Source: Burkholderiaceae bacterium (lineage in GTDB: Bacteria; Pseudomonadota; Gammaproteobacteria; Burkholderiales; Burkholderiaceae_C). Taken from it: 9,896 bases of DNA. Where the stretch lies: the NCBI GenBank assembly GCA_023268425.1, contig JALRFN010000339.1, positions 1 through 9,896 on the forward strand, written 5' to 3'. The notes beneath the pieces were generated by a model that saw nothing but the letters and a program-made list of their open reading frames with translations, had not been told where the DNA came from and made no database searches. Position 1 is the first letter of the stretch, and every line of letters begins with the position of its first letter. Made by a program: the position numbers and the translations under genes. Of the stretch, positions 1 to 5,274 are shown piece by piece.

Positions 1-276
1 GAATCCGGCAAGACCTGGTACGACCTGACCAGCCAAGCCTTCACTGTGTTCCTGCCAGTCAAGAGTGTGGGCGTGATGGGCGATGGCCGCACCTACGACT
101 ACGTGGTGGCCTTGCGCGCCGTGCAGACCAGCGACTTCATGACCGCCGACTGGGCCGAGCTGCCTTACAGCCTGCTCAAGAAGGTCTCGGGGCGCATCAT
201 CAACGAAGTCAAGGGCATCAACCGCGTGACCTACGACGTGAGCAGCAAACCCCCTGCGACCATCGAGTGGGAGTGA
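1..276 (+). CDS. guaA: GMP synthase (glutamine-hydrolysing), C-terminal part, 5' end outside window
   Basis: This is the last 91 residues of GuaA, the cytosolic enzyme that aminates XMP to GMP in purine biosynthesis. The frame is open from base 1. It shows the highly conserved C-terminal dimerisation region: SQAFTVFLPVKSVGVMGDGR, then the TSDFMTADWA segment, RIINEVKGINRVTYD, and the near-universal ending SKPPATIEWE, which in E. coli GuaA is also the very C-terminus. The gene therefore ends naturally here. The stop TGA (274-276) is followed at once by an in-frame TAG (277-279), giving a double stop. The glutaminase and ATP-pyrophosphatase domains lie upstream of the window. A terminator follows at 323-348, and pobA converges from the other side. 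Identification is certain; only the 5' part is missing. Confidence 0.97.
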   Translation, partial: ESGKTWYDLTSQAFTVFLPVKSVGVMGDGRTYDYVVALRAVQTSDFMTADWAELPYSLLKKVSGRIINEVKGINRVTYDVSSKPPATIEWE

Positions 277-286
277 TAGAAATCAC

Positions 287-319
287 TTGAAATCAAGTCT
301 CCTTCGATTTTGATTTCAA
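287..319. other. AT-rich stem-loop in the guaA 3' UTR
   Basis: TTGAAATCAA (287-296) and TTGATTTCAA (310-319) are exact reverse complements, so a 10-bp stem with a 13-nt loop can form. The left arm is part of a smaller dyad, ACTTGA-AA-TCAAGT (285-298). GAAATCA also occurs twice with a 10-bp period (279-285 and 289-295). The element lies between the guaA stop and the GC-rich terminator. It may help terminator function or protect the guaA mRNA 3' end; the role is inference. Confidence 0.5.
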
Positions 320-322
320 ATT

Positions 323-348
323 AAAAACCCGCCAGCGGCGGGTTTTTT
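323..348. terminator. Bidirectional intrinsic terminator between guaA and pobA
   Basis: A perfect inverted repeat CCCGCC-AGC-GGCGGG is flanked by five A on the left and six T on the right. On the + strand it is a hairpin followed by a U tract, 47 nt after the guaA stop. On the - strand it is again a hairpin followed by U residues, about 36 nt after the pobA stop. It sits between two convergent genes and should end both transcripts. Confidence 0.92.
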
Positions 349-383
349 CTTGGGTGCGCCAATCGTTCGGCGCTGGGTTGGGC

Positions 384-1574
384 TCAGGCTTGCTGTCCAA
401 AGTCCAGTGGCAAGCCCACGTAGTTTTCGGCGATGGTGCGCAAGCCTGATTCCGAGTGCATCAGGTAGTCCAACTCGGCGTTTTGGAATTTTTCGGCGAT
501 GGGGCCATCGTCGGGGAAGCGGTGCATGATTTGCGTGAACCACCAGGAGAATCGTTCCGCGCGCCAGATGCGGGCCAGGGCCAATTCGGAATAGCGGTCG
601 ATGCCCGCTTCTGACTTTTCCTCGTAGTACTCGCGGAGGCCATTGAACAGGTATTTGACGTCGGTGGCAGCCAGGTTCAAGCCTTTCGCGCCCGTGGGCG
701 GCACGATGTGGCCCGCGTCGCCAGCCAGGAACATGCGGCCAAAGCGCAGCGGCTCGGTGACGAAGCTGCGCAGCGGTGCGATGCTTTTTTCAAGCGACGG
801 GCCAGTGATCAGGCGTTCATTGGCTTCGTCGTCCAAGCGCAAACGCAGCTCTTGCCAAAAGGCGTCATCGGTCCATTCTTCGATCTTGTCGGTCAGCGGC
901 ACTTGCAGGTAATAGCGGCTGCGGGTTTTGCTGCGCTGTGAGCACAGGGCAAAGCCACGGGGGCTGTTCACGTAGATGAGTTCTTCGTGCACCGGCGGCG
1001 TGTCTGACAGCAGGCCCAACCAGCCAAAGGGGTAAACCTTTTCAAACTCTTTGATCGCGCTGCGCGGGGCGCTGGCGCGGCAGACACCGTGAAAGCCATC
1101 GCATCCGGCGATGAAATCGCAGTCCAAGCGCTGCTCTTGCCCGTCTTTGACGTAGGTGACGTAGGGCGCAGTGGTGTCGAAGTCGTGAACTTGGACGTTG
1201 CTGGCCTCGTAAACCGTGGGCAAGCCCGCAGCAGCACGGGCGTCCATGAGGTCTTTGGTCAGTTCGGTCTGGCCATAAACCATGACGTTTTTGCCGCCGG
1301 TCAAAGCGTTCATGTTCACGCGGTGGCGTTGGCCACCGAACAACATGTCAAAGCCGCCGTGGATCAGGCCTTCTTTGTGCATGCGCTCGCCGACGCCAGC
1401 CTCGTCCATCAAGTCAATCGAGACCTGCTCCAAGACGCCGGCACGGATGCGGCTGAGCACGTAGTCACCGGTTTGGCGCTCTAAGACGACGGCGTCAATG
1501 CCGGATTTGGCCAGCAATTGGCCGAGCAGCAAGCCGGAGGGGCCGGCGCCGATGATGGCAACTTGGGTTCGCAT
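384..1574 (-). CDS. pobA: 4-hydroxybenzoate 3-monooxygenase (NADPH, FAD)
   Basis: PobA is a cytosolic group A flavoprotein that hydroxylates 4-hydroxybenzoate to protocatechuate, the entry to ring cleavage. The 396-residue protein aligns with Pseudomonas PobA (394 aa, recalled) without shifting residue numbers. It has the FAD motif GAGPSG (9-14), the DG motif C158-D159-G160 and the second FAD motif GDAGH with D286. Substrate-pocket residues Y201, S212, R214, R220, Y222, P293 and Y385 are all present. R33, Q34 and Y38, linked to NADPH preference in the Pseudomonas enzyme, are also kept, so NADPH use is expected. The start at 1574 is chosen because AGGAGA lies 7 nt before it and the protein then begins MRTQVAIIGAG as in the family; an upstream in-frame start at 1610 would add 12 unsupported residues. 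It is divergent from the pobR-like gene and is probably activated by it when 4-hydroxybenzoate is present. Confidence 0.97.
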   Translation of the reverse strand: MRTQVAIIGAGPSGLLLGQLLAKSGIDAVVLERQTGDYVLSRIRAGVLEQVSIDLMDEAGVGERMHKEGLIHGGFDMLFGGQRHRVNMNALTGGKNVMVYGQTELTKDLMDARAAAGLPTVYEASNVQVHDFDTTAPYVTYVKDGQEQRLDCDFIAGCDGFHGVCRASAPRSAIKEFEKVYPFGWLGLLSDTPPVHEELIYVNSPRGFALCSQRSKTRSRYYLQVPLTDKIEEWTDDAFWQELRLRLDDEANERLITGPSLEKSIAPLRSFVTEPLRFGRMFLAGDAGHIVPPTGAKGLNLAATDVKYLFNGLREYYEEKSEAGIDRYSELALARIWRAERFSWWFTQIMHRFPDDGPIAEKFQNAELDYLMHSESGLRTIAENYVGLPLDFGQQA

Positions 1575-1596
1575 GGTGGGGTCTCCTGTTGTTGGG

Positions 1597-1608
1597 GCGC
1601 TTGAGCGC
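1597..1608. promoter_or_regulatory. Short dyad in the pobA leader
   Basis: GCGCT-TG-AGCGC is a perfect 5-bp inverted repeat, 22-34 nt upstream of the pobA start. It could be an extra protein half-site, or a small RNA hairpin in the pobA leader. At this GC content a dyad this short can arise by chance. Confidence 0.25.
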
Positions 1609-1666
1609 AAAGGTCGCGGCGAAGCTTAGGGCTCGCACCAGGTTTTGAGGGCCACTCTTGGTGAAA

Positions 1667-1706
1667 CTTGCGCGATCATCGCGCGGCTTGTGCGATCATC
1701 GCGCAA
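1667..1706. promoter_or_regulatory. Tandem PobR/PcaU-type operator in the pobA-pobR gap
   Basis: Two adjacent 20-bp units (1667-1686 and 1687-1706) match at 17 of 20 positions. Each contains GCGATCATCGC, a dyad around a central C. In the first unit the dyad extends to GCGCGAT-C-ATCGCGC. The core CGATNATCG agrees with the CGATAATCG core I recall for PcaR/PcaU/PobR sites of the IclR family. The repeat ends 24 bp before the pobR start and begins 93 bp before the pobA start. That placement suits activation of pobA and autoregulation of pobR. No convincing -35/-10 pair was found for pobA, as expected for an activator-dependent promoter. The repeat is seen directly; its binding role is inferred. 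Confidence 0.8.
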
Positions 1707-1730
1707 ATCACCCCATTCGGAGCGAGGGCC

Positions 1731-2558
1731 ATGGCGATTGCCAAAGCAGATTTCATTGAAGGCTTGGCCAAGGGCCTGGCCGTTTTAGAGAGCTTCAACA
1801 CCGAGCGGCAGCGCCTCAATGCCACACAGGCGGCGCAGCGCGCCGGCATCACACGCGCCGCTGCCCGACGGCACCTGCTGACGCTGGCGCACCTGGGGTA
1901 CTTGGAAACCGACGGCAGCCACTATTGGTTGTCGCCCATGGTGCTGCGTTTTTCCGGCAGTTACCTGGCCAGTGCGCGTTTGCCCAAAACCGTGCAGCCG
2001 GTGTTGAATCGTTTGGCCTCGGTGTGCCCAGATGCGTTTTCGGTGGCGGTGTTGGACGACGATGCCGTGGTCATCGTGGCGCGCAGCGTGTCCTTGGCCG
2101 CTCGCACTGGCGCTGAGGGTGAGTTGAACGCGGTGCTGAGCGCCTTGCCCAGTCAAATGCCCGTGCGCCTGTTGGCCCACGGCTTGCACCTGGGGGCGCG
2201 CTTGCCGGCGCACGCGACCTCGACGGGGCGGGTGCTGCTGGCGGCGAAGTCCGATGCGGATTTGGCCGACTGGCTGGACCAACACAGCTTGCCGCGCTTG
2301 ACTGGGCGAACCGAAACCGACCGCCAGCGCTTGTGGGCAGAGTTGGAGCAGGTCAGGGCACAAGACCATGCCGTGGCCAGCGAGACCCATGAACTGGGGG
2401 TGCACGCCGTGGCGGTGCCGCTGCGCGACACCACGGGCAAGACCGTGGCGGCTTTGAACGCCGTGCTCAGTGCCGAGCGGCTCAAGCGCGGGGCCGTTGC
2501 GCGCGAAATTTTGCCCGCGCTGCAAGAGGCCGCGCGCGAGTTGCGCGCCGCCCTTTGA
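1731..2558 (+). CDS. pobR: IclR-family regulator, PobR/PcaU type, probable activator of pobA
   Basis: This 275-residue protein has an N-terminal winged helix-turn-helix: LNATQAAQRAG (29-39), a turn, then a recognition helix around TRAAARRHLLTLAHLG (41-56), with the wing near 57-69. The opening FIEGLAKGLAVLESF and the ITRAAARRHLLTL stretch are typical of the PcaR/PcaU/PobR branch of IclR proteins. The C-terminal effector domain (about 85-270) carries GLHLGARLPAHATSTGRVLL (151-170) and ELGVHAVAVPLRD. By analogy with Acinetobacter PobR it should bind 4-hydroxybenzoate and activate pobA. The start at 1731 follows GGAGCGAGGGCC; a TTG at 1668 would place coding sequence across the operator and is rejected. 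Residues about 119-146, rich in Ala, Leu and Ser, look some 20 residues longer than the usual link between the VAR strand and the GARLPA motif. Effector identity rests on gene context; PcaU-like control of protocatechuate genes is the alternative. Confidence 0.88.
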   Translation: MAIAKADFIEGLAKGLAVLESFNTERQRLNATQAAQRAGITRAAARRHLLTLAHLGYLETDGSHYWLSPMVLRFSGSYLASARLPKTVQPVLNRLASVCPDAFSVAVLDDDAVVIVARSVSLAARTGAEGELNAVLSALPSQMPVRLLAHGLHLGARLPAHATSTGRVLLAAKSDADLADWLDQHSLPRLTGRTETDRQRLWAELEQVRAQDHAVASETHELGVHAVAVPLRDTTGKTVAALNAVLSAERLKRGAVAREILPALQEAARELRAAL

Positions 2559-2579
2559 GGCGTCACGTCTTCAGGTCGA

Positions 2580-3026
2580 TCAGTCTTTCAAGACCCGGCC
2601 GTTTTGGTCGCTCACGCGGGTGTGGATGGCAATGCCATCGCGCACGCTCATGGAGACCGTGCAAAACTCTTCAAATTGCGCCAACACGCGCTCCAGGTGT
2701 TCCAAGTCTTCACCCGCCGTCCCCAGTTGCAGGTGCACGTCGATGCCTTGAATGCGCAGGCGATTGGCTTCGTTTCGGCCCACGGTGGCGGTGGCCGTGG
2801 CGCTCAGTCGTCCTGGGTCTTGTTTGAATTTTTGCAGTGCAAAAGTCAGGCTGGCACTCAAGCAGTTGGCCACGGCGGTCAGCAACAGGTGCTGAGGGCC
2901 GGGCCCCACACCCGCACCCAGCGGTTCGGGTTCGTCGGTGACCAGACCGGCCAGGTCAGGGCCGTAGTCGACAACAAAACGGTAACCAGAGATGCGGGTG
3001 ATGGTGACGCTGACGGGGTGACTCAT
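2580..3026 (-). CDS. OsmC/Ohr-family thiol protein
   Basis: A 148-residue OsmC-fold protein. Both family cysteines are present: C55 in TAVANCLSASL and C122 in EEFCTVSMSVRDGI. The pattern GxGPxPxxLLLTAVANC is characteristic. Members with both cysteines are often thiol-dependent peroxidases that reduce organic or fatty-acid hydroperoxides, usually recycled by small thiols or a lipoyl protein. This one is closer in feel to the YhfA-like OsmC branch than to Ohr, so the true substrate is uncertain. The start at 3026 has AGGAG 9 nt upstream and gives MSHPVSVTITR; an in-frame start at 3125 would add 33 residues without family support. The gene converges on pobR with only 21 bp between stops, and diverges from the PaiB-like gene. 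No terminator is visible in the 21-bp gap. Confidence 0.87.
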   Translation of the reverse strand: MSHPVSVTITRISGYRFVVDYGPDLAGLVTDEPEPLGAGVGPGPQHLLLTAVANCLSASLTFALQKFKQDPGRLSATATATVGRNEANRLRIQGIDVHLQLGTAGEDLEHLERVLAQFEEFCTVSMSVRDGIAIHTRVSDQNGRVLKD

Positions 3027-3141
3027 GGGGGATAGCTCCTGTTGGATGGTCGCGGCCACCTGGGCCACAATCGAACGCGATGGCGAGAAGCCGAATCGCA
3101 GCTCGATGCTGACACATTCGGCCACCTCGGCACATGACTTG

Positions 3142-3153
3142 GCTCAACTGAGC
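3142..3153. promoter_or_regulatory. Perfect dyad in the osmC-paiB divergent gap
   Basis: GCTCA-AC-TGAGC is a perfect 5-bp inverted repeat in the 170-bp gap (3027-3196) between the divergent osmC-like and paiB-like genes, 43 bp before the paiB start. It could be an operator for either gene. I found no clear -35/-10 pair in this gap in either direction, and nothing else notable in it. Chance occurrence is possible. Confidence 0.3.
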
Positions 3154-3196
3154 ACAGCCTTCTTGACCTGACCACCGATGCGAAAAGGAAGCCCTG

Positions 3197-3811
3197 ATGT
3201 ACTTGCCCAAAGCGTTTGACTACCCGCAGCACGCCCGCACCGTCATGCGCGCACACCCCTTTGCCAGCTTGGTGTCCAATGGGGCGGACGGCTTCCCGCA
3301 AGCCTCGGGTTTGCCGTTGCATTTGCAAGCCATGGACGACGGCAACGACATCTTGTGGGGCCATCTGGCTCTGGGCAACCCACAGTGCAAGCGCCTGCGC
3401 GAGCACCCCCAAGCCCTGGCGATTTTCCACGGCCCCAGTGCCTACTTGTCGCCCAGCACTTACCCCGACCTGGAACGCGTGCCCACTTGGTGCTACGTGA
3501 TGGTGCAGGCCAAGGTGCGTGTGGCCATGGTTGACGAAGAGCAGGCCAAAGACGCCTTGCTCAAACGCATCATTGGTGATCACGAGCCCGCGTATGCGGC
3601 GCAGTGGCGCGGCCTCAGCGAAGCCTACACCAGTGGCATGTTGAAGCGCATTCAGGCCTTTGCTTTGCACATCGAGTCGGTGCAGTGCGCGTTGAAGCTC
3701 AACCAACACCGCCCTGAGTCGCACGCAGCGATGGCCGAACAGTGGTCGCAAGGGGACACCCAGGCGCAGGCGCTGGTGGCTTGGATGAAAACCCTGGAGA
3801 TGGTGGCGTGA
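3197..3811 (+). CDS. PaiB-family FMN-binding protein (putative negative regulator)
   Basis: This 204-residue protein belongs to the PaiB / FMN_bind_2 family. It begins with the family signature MYLPKAF and has RAHPFASLVSNGADGFPQAS (18-37), the GPSAYLSPSTYP segment (79-90), VPTWCYVMVQAKVRV (95-109), and a late LKLNQHRP (166-173) matching the usual KLSQNR-like ending. PaiB proteins have a split-barrel flavin-reductase-like fold. Bacillus PaiB was described as a repressor of sporulation and protease genes, but the biochemical role of most members is unknown. The start at 3197 follows AAAAGGAAG at normal spacing. Its stop overlaps the tadA fusion start by four bases (GTGA at 3808-3811), so the two are probably translationally coupled. 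Family assignment is strong; function and any link to the partner protein are open. Confidence 0.87.
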   Translation: MYLPKAFDYPQHARTVMRAHPFASLVSNGADGFPQASGLPLHLQAMDDGNDILWGHLALGNPQCKRLREHPQALAIFHGPSAYLSPSTYPDLERVPTWCYVMVQAKVRVAMVDEEQAKDALLKRIIGDHEPAYAAQWRGLSEAYTSGMLKRIQAFALHIESVQCALKLNQHRPESHAAMAEQWSQGDTQAQALVAWMKTLEMVA

Positions 3812-5193
3812 CCGACGACGAAGCCATGGGCCACGCCTTGGCCGCAGCCAAGGTCGCGGGTGAGTCGGGCGAGGTGCCCATTGGCGCCGTGGTCTTGCGC
3901 GAGGGCCAAATCGTGGGCGTGGGCCACAACCAGCCCATCAACCAACGCGACCCCAGCGCCCACGCCGAGGTCCAAGCCCTGCGCGAAGCCGCCAAAACCT
4001 TGGGCAATTACCGACTCGACGGTTGCACATTGGTGGTCACCGTCGAGCCTTGCACCATGTGTGCAGGCGCCGCGCTCAACGCGCGCGTGTCTCGCTTGGT
4101 TTATGGCACCGCAGAGCCGAAAACGGGTGCTGCGGGCTCGGTGCACAACGTCTTTGCCCACGCGCAAATCAACCACCAAACCGAGGTGTTGGGTGGTGTG
4201 CGCGCAGACGAGTGTGCACAGGCGCTGCAAAGCTTTTTCAAACAACGCCGCCAAGCTCAGCGTGACCGCCAATGGCCGCTGCGCGATGACGCTTTGCGCA
4301 ATCCCGAGGAAGCGTTTGCGGGCTTGCCCGCTTGGCCGTATGAGGCCCACTATGTGAATGACTTGCCCAGCCTGGCGGGCTGGCGCATGGCCTACGTCGA
4401 CGAGGGCCCCAAAGACGCCGCACAAACCTGGGTGCTGCTGCATGGCAACCCGACATGGGGATATGTGTGGCGCCACTGGATTGCCCACCTTCGCGCACAA
4501 GGCCACCGGGTCTTGGCCCCAGACTTGATTGGCTTTGGGCGCAGCGACAAGCCCAAAAAAATGGCCGCGCACGGTTTTGACTTTCACCGCCAAGTGCTGT
4601 TGGAGTGGGTGGAGCGTCTGGATTTGCAACACGTCCGATTGGTCGTACAAGACTGGGGTGGCTTGCTGGGTTTGACCTTGCCCATGGCCGCGCCCCAGCG
4701 TTATCGCGGCCTCTTGGCCATGAACACGTTCTTGGCCACCGGCGAGCACCCGCTGTCCGATGGCTTTGTGGCCTGGCGGCAGTTTTGCCGCGACAAGCCG
4801 CAATTCAGCGTCAGCGGGCTGATGGCGCGGGCCTGCCCACATTTGACGCCGCAAGAGTGTGCGGCTTACGACATCCCGTTCCCCGACAGTGGCCACCGCG
4901 CGGCTTTGCGGCGTTTTCCGGAGATGGTGGCGCCGTCGTGGGACTCGGAGGGCGCGGCCACGGCTCGCGAGGCCGCGGCGTTTTGGCGCGAGGCCTGGCA
5001 GGGCCAAACCGCAGTGGTGATTGGCCAAGCCGACCCGGTGTTGGCCTCAGTCATGCCTGACTTGGCCGCTGGCATGGCGGGGGGTGCCCAGCCTTTGGTG
5101 CTGTCCGAAGCGGGGCATTTCACGCAGGAGTGGTTGCATCCTCGCTCACCGCACCTTGACGCGATCCAGGCTGTGGTTTCACGTTTGTCTTGA
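3808..5193 (+). CDS. tadA: TadA (tRNA A34 deaminase) fused to a DhlA-type haloalkane dehalogenase
   Basis: A 461-residue two-domain protein. Residues 1-155 are TadA, which deaminates A34 to inosine in tRNA-Arg(ACG): H52-A53-E54 holds a zinc ligand and the proton shuttle, P81-C82-xx-C85 the other two ligands, followed by KTGAAGS and ADECAxxLxxFF as in E. coli TadA (about 167 aa). From residue 163 a complete alpha/beta hydrolase follows that resembles Xanthobacter DhlA from its N-terminus onward: ALRNPEE, YVNDLPS, HGNPTW (212-217), VVQDWGGLLGLTLP with nucleophile D282 and W283, DGFVAW with W323, FPEMVAP, acid D409 in GQADPVL and base H437 in EAGHFTQE. These equal the DhlA pentad D124, W125, W175, D260, H289 as I recall it. 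The start GTG overlaps the previous stop and has TGGAGA 7 nt upstream; ATG at 3826 is the alternative. No stop, frameshift or internal ribosome site separates the halves. TadA activity is near certain; dehalogenase activity is likely, its substrate unknown. Confidence 0.93.
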   Translation: MTDDEAMGHALAAAKVAGESGEVPIGAVVLREGQIVGVGHNQPINQRDPSAHAEVQALREAAKTLGNYRLDGCTLVVTVEPCTMCAGAALNARVSRLVYGTAEPKTGAAGSVHNVFAHAQINHQTEVLGGVRADECAQALQSFFKQRRQAQRDRQWPLRDDALRNPEEAFAGLPAWPYEAHYVNDLPSLAGWRMAYVDEGPKDAAQTWVLLHGNPTWGYVWRHWIAHLRAQGHRVLAPDLIGFGRSDKPKKMAAHGFDFHRQVLLEWVERLDLQHVRLVVQDWGGLLGLTLPMAAPQRYRGLLAMNTFLATGEHPLSDGFVAWRQFCRDKPQFSVSGLMARACPHLTPQECAAYDIPFPDSGHRAALRRFPEMVAPSWDSEGAATAREAAAFWREAWQGQTAVVIGQADPVLASVMPDLAAGMAGGAQPLVLSEAGHFTQEWLHPRSPHLDAIQAVVSRLS

Positions 5194-5262
5194 TGGGGTT
5201 TCGCTGGCGCGAGGCCGTGAATTGCAGGTCCGAAAACGGCGAGCTTTTTTCACTCGGCTTGC

Positions 5263-5274
5263 TACAGTGCAGCC
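5263..5274 (+). promoter_or_regulatory. Possible -10 box and leaderless start of the ada-alkA gene
   Basis: TACAGT (5263-5268), a fair -10 hexamer, ends 6 nt before the ATG at 5275, so transcription would begin at or next to the start codon. No Shine-Dalgarno sequence precedes that ATG. No good -35 box lies 16-18 nt upstream, which would fit activation by methylated Ada protein. The 81-bp gap (5194-5274) suggests this gene can be transcribed separately from the tadA fusion. Confidence 0.4.

Noticed and set aside
1575..1610. Upstream extension of pobA to a start at 1610
   Set aside because: The extra 12 residues precede the normal PobA N-terminus, and the ATG at 1574 has a good AGGAGA site, which lies inside the would-be extension.
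1668..1730. TTG start for the pobR-like gene at 1668
   Set aside because: It would put the tandem operator inside the coding region and adds residues unlike IclR N-termini; ATG 1731 has a purine-rich ribosome site.
1785..2525. Antisense open frame (246 codons) opposite pobR
   Set aside because: Low-complexity Gln/His/Arg/Gly content with no family match; a shadow of the IclR-type gene.
4290..4365. Separate start for the dehalogenase half of the tadA fusion
   Set aside because: In-frame candidates are only TTG or GTG codons without a ribosome site, and no stop codon separates the two domains.
3652..5028. Long antisense open frame (458 codons) opposite the tadA fusion
   Set aside because: It mirrors the codon structure of a strongly supported gene on the other strand, has no recognisable family or ribosome site, and long shadow frames are expected at this GC content.
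5221..5250. Possible Ada box (AATTGCA) and T-run terminator upstream of ada-alkA
   Set aside because: AATTGCA lacks the spacing between AAT and GCAA recalled for E. coli Ada sites, and the only hairpin before the T run is a 3-bp CCG-AAAA-CGG stem separated from it by other bases.
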